A DNA stretch of 64,000 nucleotides from NCBI GenBank assembly GCA_018697195.1, contig CM031857.1, positions 65,149,972 to 65,213,971 on the forward strand, given 5' to 3'. The notes under the pieces are model-generated. The model was not told the origin of the DNA. It searched no databases and saw nothing but the letters and a program-made list of their open reading frames with translations. A program made the position numbers and the translations under genes. Every line of letters starts with the position of its first letter. Positions within the stretch are counted from its first letter, which is position 1. This DNA comes from Certhia americana (Eukaryota; Chordata; Aves; Passeriformes; Certhiidae). This document shows, one piece after another, positions 1 through 11,620 of this stretch.

Positions 1-3000
1 ATTTACAGAGATATATCTTCTGCAACCATAATGAAATTCAAGGTGGTGCACACAGATTAATGTTGTTATTTATTATTATGTATATAATTTCATTGAAGTG
101 AATAGCACTGTTCACATGAATAATAAGTGCATGACCCTGACATTAATACAAGGTGTTACACAGTGAAGTCAAAAAGCAGCTGAAGTTTAAGGCACTAATC
201 AGAAGGAAAATGAAGCATTATGTGCAACTGCAAATGAGAACAGTGTTGAACCAGCAAATATTTTATGAAAACTGAACAAAAATAAAACAGAATCAGGTGA
301 ACTGTGCAAAGGGAGTTAGTAAGGGAGCTCCACTAAACGCCACTGAGGATTAGACACTAATATTCTAACAGTGTCTTGCCCTTAAGACCATCACTAGGTC
401 TGAAAATAAATTTTCTTTTGAGCATAAGAAAGACAAAAGAGAAAAGCAATGCAGAAAACACCCTGCCCTTTAGCTTCTATAATTGAACAGTGCATGTGCA
501 TACGTTTTCACCAATGCATCAATTTGTTTGACAAACTCTGGCCTGCAGAGAAGGATCAATAACAAAACAGCAGATATCACTCCCCAGCGGGTCACTACAA
601 TGACTTTGCTCCATTTTGTTGTCTTTCCCACGTTACCTCAAGTCACTACTCTTACCTAAAGAGGTGCCGGAATAACCCAAAGGAGAACAGTCACATTACA
701 GAGACAGTCCTGGTCCTGTCTTACGCCTGCAGTTAACCAAAACTGTAAGAGACTGAAACCAGTTCTCTTACTGATCTTTAGAAATCTTAAAGAAGGAAAA
801 CTGAAGGAAGAAACCTGAAAATCAGACAGATAAAAACAAAAATGCCAAATCTATCTGTCAGATTGCTGAAATCACATTTTCATAAGACATGTTATTTTTT
901 TACAGACAAATTAAATGGAGATAACTAGGTTTTTTCATTGTTGGGGTTTTTATTTTTCTTTGTTGTTGTTTTTTTTTTTTTTTTTTTTTTTTTTAATCTG
1001 GTCGAATGGAATAACAAACTAAGTGGCCTAAAAATCACAGAAATGTTCATTTCTGAACAAGTGAGTCCACTGTTTTGTCATTGCTGCTTCACAGAACCTT
1101 TTTATATTTCTATGGGTCTAGAATAGTCAGCTGTTTGTTTCCATAAACAGCCTAGCTAAGTAGCAGATGTTTCCTTGGGCAGTTATTCAACATATCTAGA
1201 AAAAAAATCCCTTTGCCTTCCAGGCTTCTGACTGCTTTGTTTCCAGCTCCTGACTTCTTTTCCCTGCTGAAATGTTCAACCTTTATAGCAGGCCTGCACA
1301 ACAGGTGGGCCGTGGGTCTCTTGCAGTTTGAAAAACCATTTGTTTGGCCCTTCAGCTGCTGAGAAGCATCATGTACTGTTTGATTTGCCCAGCTGCCAAG
1401 AGGCAGCAACAAGATGTCCAGCAGAAAATGCGTATCTCCTAGCTTGTCACTGATCCCTCAGAATGCATGTGCCTCCTAGTCAGCCACCTGGTCAACCAGC
1501 AGCCACATGGCTCCAGATCATACACACACAGAGCGCCTTGCAGGTCAAGAAGTGACACATTAAGAAATATTTGGGATATTCAGAAGTAGTACTTGTCAGG
1601 GGAGGAGATGAAACAGAGGTGGAAAGAAAATGAGAAAGCAAGAATAGAGGAGAAGCTGAAAGAGTGTTGAAATGGGTCCACAGAGAAGAAGGAATGTCAC
1701 ACAGGAAAATGAAAATGTATTTTCATTCTGCAAATTACCTGATATGTTCATTTGAAAATTCTGGCTCTACACTAAACCCAAGCACCTTTCTGCTAGAAGT
1801 CCCATGCAATAATAAATGAGTAACAATAAATCTATAGTACTCACTAAGTGGTGATAAAACCAGAATATCAGATGAGCAAGTGTCAATTGAATAAAAATGC
1901 AAAATTTACAAGTTGATATACATAGAGAGATGTTTAGCAGTTCCAAGAGTTTTATTAAGGAAAAACAAAAGGTAAGAAAATTCTTGGTAAAATGTATAAG
2001 AAACTGGTGCTTTTCTTAGGTATAATCAATTAGTATTTTAGAGAACATATGGCCATTGTTTTACATGGCATTATACAGATGGATGACCTCATCTTTAGGC
2101 AGCTATGGATGCAAATGGAATTGCTTTTGATAAAGGGGGATGTGGAAAGGAACAGACAGAAATGCAGAGATAGGAGATAGAAGCTCTAAGAGAAAGACAC
2201 ATTTATTGAAAGGACTCTACAGATAAAAGAAATTGTACTTAGCACTGGTCATCACAGTCAATATCATGTGAAAAATAAATAAAGAAAAGACTAAAAAGAC
2301 GACAACTTAGTTAAATGTGCTGCAAAGAACACTGACATCCTTAGAAAAGAAATAAATGTTCTGTCATTTGAGGATATTGAAAACTATTTTTAAAAAATCA
2401 TTAGTTAATTTGAGAGTAGCCGTGCACTGGAAAATATATCCTATCTATGATTAGCAGCCAACAGTAATTTTCTCTAAGTCTACAAACATGAACTCATAAA
2501 AATACTCAAGATTTACAAAAATTAGGACAAGAAGTCAGATGTGATCAGAATTGGAAATAAGGACAGAAAATGTGACTGGGGGAGTGACTGAGAGTGGCTA
2601 AATACATACATAGAAACACAGAAACCAGGGCACTGGAAGACACTGTGAAATAAAGTACTAAAAAATGATTGGTTGACAATAACTGAGACTGAAGTTGGGG
2701 GACTGAATAATTTGCATTAATAGACAAGAACAAAACCCAGGGGTTGAGAATAGAAGGAGAGAGGGGAGATAGAACACAGGTAGGGCAAGAAAGTCAAGTA
2801 AAGTCTATGATTTCTTAGAGGTTTCTTAGAGGGAGAAATATGTGGTTCCTTAGAGGGAAAAATCATGGTGAGTAACTGGACATGTGGCATATGGATAGAA
2901 TGTTATGAGTCAGTATCTAGAGACATCTGAATCTTGATTAACAAGGATATTAGGCAGAAGAAGTCAAAACTTTAGGAGCTGGAATTATGACTGGATATAA

Positions 3001-6000
3001 AGAGAAACTTGCGTTGGAAGGTGTGACGAAAAAACGGTCAAGAAAGAAATTAGAAAAATTTGAAAGTTGTTACAAAGATTGATAGAAAACCCAGAAATGA
3101 GGGAGAACCAAGACAAAGAAAGCTTGATGGAAAGAAACACTATTAGAAGCGATAAAGGTTGCGAGAAAAATGAAAGGAAGATTCTGTGCCCAAGAGCACG
3201 AAATGTATCCCAAGACTGTCTTTATCTCAGCAAGTATCTGTAAAACTGCCATAGCAAAATGGTCATTCCTTAGGCCACACTGCTCCTACTATGGTAGTAC
3301 AGTTTATCAGTTGCTTGGTTAGCTTTATCACTGCGAATCTTAAGACTCAATTCCATATGGTTTTCAGATGATGTCGCACAGTGAAACTTCTGACTTTGTA
3401 GTTTACTTGTTAAGAAGACAACTCTAGGAGCTGGGAACTTAGGACATTCGTGAAGCAAAGCCCTCAGCTGTTAGGAAATACCAACATTAAGATTTAATAT
3501 ATAGAAGAAATTTAGATAATCATTTACAATTATTCTGTAAAGCATGATGTCTAATTATGGAAATATTATATATAAACCAAGTATTATATAAAGCATTACA
3601 AGACACACTGACCACTGAAGAAGATATTGGATGGATATCCCTTTATTCATCTATATTTTTGTCCCCTGCACTGAATGAGACAAGGTACTGTAAAAAATAC
3701 AGTATCTAATCATATAATTAAAGATTGTATCATGACACATACACAAAGACAGTTGAACAAAGGTGCAGAAGACAACCTTAATTCTACCATTTCCTAATTT
3801 TGGAATGCTTGACTTCACAGCCTTGATAATGGCCTTTTCCAATAAAGTTTTTGATCTCATAAAAAATATCATCACATATTTCCACACACTTTTGTCCAAG
3901 GTTTATATATCAGAAATAGAACTGCGTGCAGTAGCTTCACAGAACCACCAAAAGTTCCTTTCCATTGTGGAAGTACTTCAGATACCCATCTTTCAAACAC
4001 AAATATAACATGAAAAAATCAAGGACTATCACTTGCTGAGATTATTGTGTGGATTTTGCTTGTTGAAAAACAGATTAAACAAGTTTCAAACCAATGCAGA
4101 AACAATTTAGGTTAAGTTTCAGGGCAAATTACTAAAGCTGTATTTAAGCAATTTTTATTAATGTGGAGGGCAACTGCAGGGCAGCTTTCCCCTAATATTT
4201 GGGCAGCAAAATGCACACTTGCAATGGACAAATTTAAATCTTAATTTCTTTCTTGCTCTTGTTCAGTGGCCTTCAAAGGCTTTACAAGGAACTTCATGCA
4301 GGACCACGCAGTAAGTGTGCTGAGTTGCTGTTATTTTCTGTCTCTGTTTCTGGATCTGTTCAACATCTCTATTTCTTCCCTTGTCCTTTCTAGGAGTAGA
4401 AAAAACCAGGTGGCCCTGGAAGGTTTTGTGTGCATAGCAGCTGACTGGGTCCTTTTCATACACCAGGAAGGTATAATCTGAAACCACTTAACTGAATTGT
4501 TAATATGAGCCTAGAGAAGAGGTGGAGAACTAAAGAAAGGGAAGATGTTGGTGGTGAAGGGTTTAGAAAGGGTAAATTCATTTTGCTGAGGAACAGGGAG
4601 AGTAGATAATAGGCACATCTAGAGAAAGGCTGATAATGTGCTAGAAGAAAAAAATTATATTTGCAGCAGAATAAGGAACTGAGATGTGAAGTTTTGACCA
4701 ATGGACAAGGAGGATAAATTTTTAGCTAAATAAGAATGCATACCTGAGGAAAAAAATGATTGAGAGTAAGCAGGATGGAAGAACTTTGGGAATACAGAAA
4801 ATGCAAACAGCCTCTTGCAACAAAAACAGACATTTAAATAATATAAAAATAAATACAGATGGACCTGAGAATTCAGGGAACTGAACAGGGTAAGAAGACT
4901 TAGGAGAAAATGATGGAGCTGATTTTAGGAGCAGCTGGAATGATGGCATGCAAAAGCTGGAAATCATTTGGAAGAAAGCAGAAAAGGTACAAGCTGAGGG
5001 AATTGCTAGTAAATTTGAAATAAATGGAAAAGACAAAAAAATAGCAGCATTAAAGAGGGAAAATTTGATTAATCTTCCTTTTCTTAACAGGATAGCTTTG
5101 GGATAGAAGCCAAAAAAAAAACCCATTTGTGAGCAATTTGGGAAAAAGAACACATGACAGAACATGGCATGGAAAGAATGGTCAATGGTGAAGATGGTGC
5201 AGAACTAGAACTCTTTTAGAGGATTTTAGATAATGTGTAAAGCGATTGGTTTTTAAATAGAATGAAAATGAAGGTACAGGACTTGGGAGGGAAACTACTG
5301 GGAGATAAAAAATTGGGAATGTGGGACATGTAGAGGAAAAGAAAACATAATAATATAGGCAGGCAAATACATGGTAAGTAACCAGATGGAGAAGAAAAAA
5401 ATCAATGGAAATAAGAAAGTAAAAGTGGCAGTAAATGTCATTGTTCTAGTGCTTATTAAGAGTTCTGTTAACAAAACATTATATAAAAGTCAAACATTAT
5501 CTTTGCATGGTACCTTTTTGTGTGGGATGAGGGGGTCTTGGGAAACCGGATTGGGAGCTAGGCATAGGCATCTAGTGAACCTACAATATGTATGGAGAAG
5601 AGGATAATCTGCTTTATTATTATTTAAAACAGAAGCAAAGAAAACATTTAAAACCAGTGTCTTCACCAGTTCCTAACAGCTTAATATCTCTTTCTATTGC
5701 TCAAAAAAATACATAAGTACATCTAAGAACCAAATTTGAATTATTTATTATGATTATTTGTTAACATTTTATGGATATTGCAGCAAACTGTTATCTACTC
5801 AGTATTTAAAAAACTCAAACATAGCCCTAAAATACCCTGCATTGCTTCTTTTTATAATCTTGTATTCAAATTCCTTTTTATTATTTCTCCCATTTTACAA
5901 AAGACTTTACATGCACTAAAAGTGAATCTAAATGAGTGCTACAAGACGAAAAAATAGAACAGAGTATACCCCCTTATTGACAAATGCAATTATCTTCTAT

Positions 6001-9000
6001 GCTTAAATTAGTTCTATTCCTTACTCTTCAAAGTGATACTTAAAAATAGCAACATTAGATGTAACTTCAAGTTGACAAGTACCCATTTATTTATAATAAT
6101 AAACAAAATCTTCAGTTTTAATTATGATTTTCTTGCATAATATATTCTTAAATGCTGAAATTACACTTTGTATTTCAATTATATCACTTCCCTACAGAGC
6201 ACTGCAGCTTTCCTACCTTTGTTTGCTTAGTTACAGAACTACATAGCATGCTCAACACAGCAAACTGAAAAGTGATTGTGGATAAAAAGACTATTACTCC
6301 AGGCATGCTTAGATACTGAGACACAGGTATATTCTTGAGAGGAATAAGAAAGTATTTCTCTAGTAAGAATTTTTTCCGCAGAACCTGGAAGATGCAAGAG
6401 GTGGTATTATATTTTTAATTATGGAATATACTGTACACAGAATGATAGAATATAATAAATATTTGTATATTATATTTCTTCTATAGTGCATACTAAAGTA
6501 TACAAAATATAATTTACAAATAAAATGAAAGGCCACAATTGAATTTTTTTTATAATTGTGACAATACGGTCTTTGTTGTCCCAAACAAAATCCAAGGAAG
6601 TACCGGAAAATGTTTCAACCATTGGAAAGCTTTTGTAGAGATTTGCAGGTAAAGGGCCCCATCTGTACTGAGCATGCTTTATTCCAGTGTTGCAGGAATG
6701 AAGTAGTTCCTTCCCTGCAATTCTTTCTCTCATTCCTGCCTACAATTGTCATGCTAAATACTGAAATTAGAACAGAATGCTCTCAGTGCTTCCCTCCCTG
6801 ATATCCAGGCAGGTACACAAAAAGAGACAGAAATGTACTGAAACCAGTAGGGAATGTGAGCCTCACCAGGGAGACGGGGGGAGCAGACACTACAGATGGA
6901 GATGTGGTTTGCAACAGGGAAGGCTGGTAACAGGGAATGTCAATGCAGCTCGTGAAACGACTGGGTAAGGGGAGGAGGCAAACGGAAGGGTCAGACAGAC
7001 CCAGGGGCTGGGGGTCACGGAGAGAGAAAGAACTTGTAATTAAGGAAATAATCAGGGTGGCATGAAACTAAGTTCAGAAGAGAATGCTGGAAGAATGTGA
7101 AATTGGGAAAAAGAAGAACAATGTAATGTAGAGCAAGGAAAAGAGTCAGACTAGTAATTGACAAAAGGCGGGATTGGAGGGAGGAGGAAGAAAGAAGGAG
7201 GATCTGGGACAGATACATAGGGATACATAGCAAGGGGGACACAGAGAAAAGGGAGTTTGTGGTGAAAGGAAATCCTCCTTACAACACTGGAATTGAACAC
7301 AAGGAGTCCTGACATTTGGCATGACTTTCCTGCTATTATCTGTTTCTTGAACTATTTCTGAAGCCTGTCACCCTATAAGGACTGATTTACATTGACAGTG
7401 TGTTCCTACAGTTCCATTTGTGTTGTACCATTACATATTGTAGTAGATCTAAAAGTTCTGAACTGCTATATGATGACTGAGCTGAATACATTAAACTGTA
7501 AGCCATAAAAACTGTATTTCTTGCTTCTTCTTTCCTTTTTCTTAAAAACCCTCTGCTTTAGTTATATGCTGAGAGTGCAAAGTAGATACAGGAAATGTCA
7601 GAATTAAGGTTGCCTTTGCAATATAATTCAATATCACAATCAGAAAATATCATGGTCCAGTCTTCAACTAAATAATCATCTGTGGATTTTAATTTTGTTT
7701 TTAATGTGTATCACCTTGGACAGATGAATCAAGGAAAAGTCATTACTGAGAATGTCTCCTGTAAATCCTTGATTTCCCTTATTGCAAAAATGGAAATATA
7801 TGAAATGAGCAGAGGATAGCTGGGAAAGAATGCATAGTCATTGTTCAAAAGCTGAAGTGCTGTTCCTATATAGTTTGGGATAAATCCTTTAGAATACAGG
7901 CTTTTGTGTTGCTCTTATTATAAATATCCAACTTGATATTTCAGCCTATGAGCAAGACAGGAACGGTGATTTGATTATGTCTGAATGCTTCTGCCAAAAA
8001 TGCAAATTATCCTGAAAAATTAGGTCCTTGATACTTGACAGTTAAGCAATATGTCATCTTAATCTGTATTTGACTCTGTTTCCCAGCTATCAAACTGGAA
8101 TACTCCAAATTTCACTTCCTTGCAAGTATGTTTTGAAGATGGAGCAATTAATGTTCGCAATGAGCGCAAGTACTGCAGCGTCCAGTGCAGCAGCATGGCC
8201 TCACAAGAAATTAGAAGTCTGTTTTAGCATCAAAAAAGTAACAAAATGTCTGGATTATAACAAAATGAAATAACAACTGAGTTCTTACCAAATGAATTAT
8301 ATCAAATGGTGTTTTGAATAATGTATACATTTTATGGGAAGGAAGGCAGGATTCTGGGAAAATGGACCTCATAACATGTATTCACTTCCCAGGCAACATT
8401 TAATCTGGCATATTCCAAATTCTGTGTTATTGACTTTGCAGACATAACTTGCTTTAAATGTCTTTGTTTATATGTGTGTTTGTCTTTCATAAGAACTTAC
8501 TGCATTTTTGGTATTTGTTTATACGTTCAATCCGTTAAAAGCTTCTTGACTTTCTTAATTCTGTTGTTACAGCCTCCTTGTGGCACACCAGTAACAACTC
8601 CTTGGAAGTTAGGAAATGTGATTAAATAACACACAGAAGATGTCAAATGATACTGTTAGGATGATTGACTTCATAATGCAAAATAAAGGCAATTGAGTGT
8701 GATTACTGAAGCTAATCCTTTTAGGCTTGCCTCTGAAAAATGCACCTTCATTTACCATTGAAAACAATGCTATTTTTATTGCTTAGTATTCATGTAGGTA
8801 GATTTAGCCTGTGGATGAGAATAGATATTATAACATAAATACTATCCTCAAAATTTGCTCTTTACTAATATCTTGATGTTTGCAATGTATGTATACATTT
8901 AGATTCACAGGGGAAGTAATATGGCTCTCTTTAGTATTTCATGTATAAATTTACTCAGCAGATTTGTTTTATTAAAATGTAAATAATGAGATGTGGTAAA

Positions 9001-9506
9001 TGAAAAATCCAAGATGGGAATAAACAGCTTATTTATTGTTAATGCTCAGAGAAGCTTATTGAAACACACCTTTCAGCAACTGCCACTGACTATTAGCTAT
9101 GAAATTCTCATCATGCCTTGAATGTTACCCATTAGGTTCAGCCATTTGTACAGTTAAAAGGTTCAAGATGTTTCAAATATACCTTTAAAAACATTATTAA
9201 CTAAAATCAAACTACACATATTCACAAAAACTGCATTCAGCATGTCTGAGATTCAACCCAATACTGCTTCAAATTAATTATTCTTCTTTAATTGCTCTGT
9301 ATAAACAGAAATGACCTATTAATTTAAAGAAAATCTATCAGCACAGAATGTATTCTCTCTTATAAACAAGCAAGATGAACTTGACCTTGTTTGAACTTGT
9401 TTTGATGTGGCCCAGATGGTAGGCTACATGCTTGAATAGCAGTCTAAAGCTGAGGAAAAAACTCATATAGCAAGATCTAGATTTATAGCCTTTTGCAAAT
9501 TCCTAC
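1..9506 (-). other. DACH1: Probable terminal intron of DACH1 (partial)
   Basis: No coding exon could be recognised here, and the expected last DACH1 exon (a very short tail plus 3' UTR) was not seen, so this stretch is read as the last intron, running off the left edge. It is AT-rich with a 26-base T run at 969-994. Several long purine-rich stretches lie on the plus strand (about 2540-3200, 4500-5370 and 6820-7260). Open frames here are short and have no family resemblance. A short triple repeat of a TTAGAGG-type unit lies at 2811-2860. An unannotated alternative last exon cannot be excluded by eye. Confidence 0.6.
969..994. repeat. Poly-T run (26)
   Basis: This is an uninterrupted T run preceded by TTG triplets. 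In the gene's sense it is poly-A. Confidence 0.97.
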
Positions 9507-9575
9507 CTTGTATTGTCCTTTCAGCATCTGTTCTGCCCCCGCTGCGGTCAGCTTCTATCTCTGGGGTCAGAGAGT
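9507..9575 (-). CDS. DACH1: DACH1 penultimate coding exon (C-terminal linker)
   Basis: This is a 69-nt exon on the minus strand, bounded by the acceptor TTTCTATGTTTCTAG and the donor GTAGGAATT. It enters and leaves in phase 1. With the last base of the previous exon it reads DSLTPEIEADRSGG, then RTDAERTIQ, and ends one base into the next codon. This matches the C-terminal linker I know from DACH1. DACH2 has a different, unrelated tail here, so this exon decides between the paralogues. Only about a dozen residues should remain in the final exon; I searched the plus strand left of 9500 for the reverse complement of a Tyr-stop tail preceded by Met-Val-Thr and saw no match. The small symmetric exon could be skipped without frame loss. 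Confidence 0.93.
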
Positions 9576-10036
9576 CTAGAAACATAGAAAGGTAAGACTG
9601 ACACATATTTCATTTGATTCTTATAGCCCTTTTTACAACCTGTTACTCCAATGCTGAATTACAATACAATCAACCTTTGTCAGTTTTTTTAATGTTGAAC
9701 AATGACTGGAGGCCAGGACAATTTTTTGTTAGACTGGGAAGATTAATGAGCAATAGATTTTTCAAGTATAAAGGGGGGGAGAAAAAAAGGAAGAAAAAAA
9801 TTGACTTCTCAAGCTAATAATATAAAATTGTCCTAGTTTGAACATTCTCTCCAGTGAGTTTATTTGCACATACTATATAAAGTAGCAAAGCAATAGAGAG
9901 GTATCACTTGAATGAAGGAAAGAAAAGAGATTTTCTTTTTTTTCCCTTTCCATCATGTTATAAATTTGCAATATAACAAGATTCTTTTGGCACTTAAATT
10001 AAAAGTTAATGACACAGGCAAAAATTGTCTTCTTAC
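9576..10036 (-). other. DACH1: DACH1 intron (461 bp)
   Basis: This short intron lies between the coiled-coil exon and the penultimate exon, with GTAAGAAG at its 5' end (position 10036) and TTTCTAG at its 3' end (9576). It is AT-rich, with purine and pyrimidine tracts near 9770-9800 and 9930-9950. No other feature is seen. It is the shortest intron in the window, by about ninefold. Confidence 0.9.
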
Positions 10037-10180
10037 CATTTAGGACCCTGAGACTATCTGTTGAAGCTGCCTGTTTCAGTGTTTGTTCTGCTTGCTCTCG
10101 TCGTTTAGTCTCAAATTCAAGTGCTTCCTGCAATTTCCTCTTTGCCTTCTTTTCCTTCTTTAGCCTTTTCTGAATTATTG
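10037..10180 (-). CDS. DACH1: DACH1 internal coding exon (basic coiled-coil part of C-terminal domain)
   Basis: This is a 144-nt exon on the minus strand, with a good pyrimidine-rich acceptor (TTTTCTTTTCACAG) and the donor GTAAGAAG. It enters in phase 1, completing an Ala codon, and leaves in phase 1 after Leu-Asn. The product reads AIIQKRLKKEKKAKRKLQEA, then LEFETKRREQAEQTLKQAAS and TDSLRVLN. It is a strongly basic helix followed by an acidic/basic coiled coil, the second half of the Dachbox-C domain. The Lys/Arg cluster at the start could also serve as a nuclear localisation signal (inference). Because both ends are phase 1 and the length is divisible by three, skipping this exon would keep the frame while removing half of the coiled coil. 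Sequence identity to the DACH family is unmistakable. Confidence 0.96.
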
Positions 10181-10527
10181 CTGTGAAAAGAAAATTACAT
10201 CAATGTACTCCAGTTTGGATCTGAAACTTGGCTGCACGATGACCAATTAAGAGTCCTGAGAAACACTACAACTGCAATATTCATATAAACTGATTAATTA
10301 CACAAAAACCATGTAAATGACTTGAAATTCTTTGGAATCACCCTGGAATATTAAAAAAGCTGTTTCTATGTTCACTGTTCTAAAACGGTACGTATAAGTG
10401 GTATCAAGCAATGACTTTTTTCTTTTTTTTTGAATAAACAGCTGAGAATCTGTGAATTTTCAAATCAGAAAACCTTGGAAACCAGCAATGGAATGTACTT
10501 TTTGAACTATCTGACATAAATAAGTCA

Positions 10528-10572
10528 CTGGAGGTGAGTGGGTTCTCTGTCTCTGGAGGTGAGTGGGTTCTC
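10528..10572. repeat. 20-bp tandem duplication (25-bp period)
   Basis: CTGGAGGTGAGTGGGTTCTC occurs at 10528-10547 and again identically at 10553-10572, separated by TGTCT. Identity suggests a recent duplication. Each copy contains GAGGTGAGT, a near-ideal splice donor, but on the strand opposite to DACH1. Confidence 0.95.
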
Positions 10573-11535
10573 AGAATTAATTTTACCATTTCTATTTCCC
10601 ATAGCACAGTTAATAGACACATGGTGATGGAGTTCTTGCCTCCCTGCAGCTTTTCTCACACAAGAGGGGGATCCATCTGCCTATGTCCAGGGCAGGCTGC
10701 TCTGCTCTGGTCCTCATTTCTTGGGGAAAGGCCCTGAGACTTCTAATTCCCCTTCAAGCTCTGCTTCCTGCAAGCCATCTGACCTCTTGGTACCTGTTCT
10801 CTTCCCCATATTTATTTCTTTTCCACATTTCCCTTTTGTCTTTTCCTTTTCTCTTTCTTGCTTTCTGTTGGTGCCTGTCCCATCAGACACCTAACCTTGA
10901 AGAACTCACAACAAATTCTTTATGGTGCTGGATCCTCCAATCAAATATTACTATGCTTTGTCAAATGTGAGGAAAAACATTAGTAAAGAAATGAGAATTT
11001 TTGAAATTAAATATAGAAAGTCCTTATTTAGAAAAAATGCTCTCCATGAATCACTTCAGCTTAAACTCTGTAGGAAAAAGATGACAAGTCCAGTATGGGA
11101 CCTCATCACAAATTTTTTTTTTCTATGTTACCAGTGACTTCCAACTGCAAAGATAGGACTTGCAGGATCCCTAACTACAGGAAGATATTACAAGCTATGC
11201 TCCTGATGGAAAAGGGTAATGTCAACCAATTTTTCTACTCCATTAAAACCAAAGTGGGCCTCTGAAGCAATCATGTAAAGTTGTAAAGCATGGCATTATC
11301 TCCCCCTCCACACCCCAACCATTCTTAAATAGCACATTTAGGGTTTTCATAGATGTGCATGTAAAAAAACTTTTTGTCCTAGGATCTTCCTGGATAATAA
11401 TTTCCAGGCGGTTCTGCTATTTTGACACTAACTAAAAAAATTATCTAATAAACGATTCACTAAAGGATTCTTTATATGCATCAAAAGAATTATCCTTACC
11501 AAACCCAGACACTAGAACTGTTAGGTTTGCATGTC

Positions 11536-11620
11536 AAGATCTATCTAGCCCTGTATCTCACTGCAAAGTAACCTCTGGTATATGCCCAGGAATGAATGCT
11601 GGAAAATACAAAAATATACT
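11536..11620 (-). repeat. Possible ancient CR1/L3-like remnant
   Basis: The plus strand carries AGATCTATCTAGCCCTGTAT followed by CTCACTGCAAAGTAACCTCT, resembling the CATCTAGCCCAGTATCCTGT-type segment of ancient sauropsid CR1 elements in reverse orientation. Only about 85 bp can be followed and the match is imperfect, so this is tentative. Confidence 0.35.

Noticed and set aside
4722..5165. 147-codon minus-strand open frame rich in Phe/Leu/Ser
   Set aside because: It is the complement of a purine-rich tract, which naturally lacks stops on the pyrimidine strand; the apparent hydrophobic segments are a composition effect.
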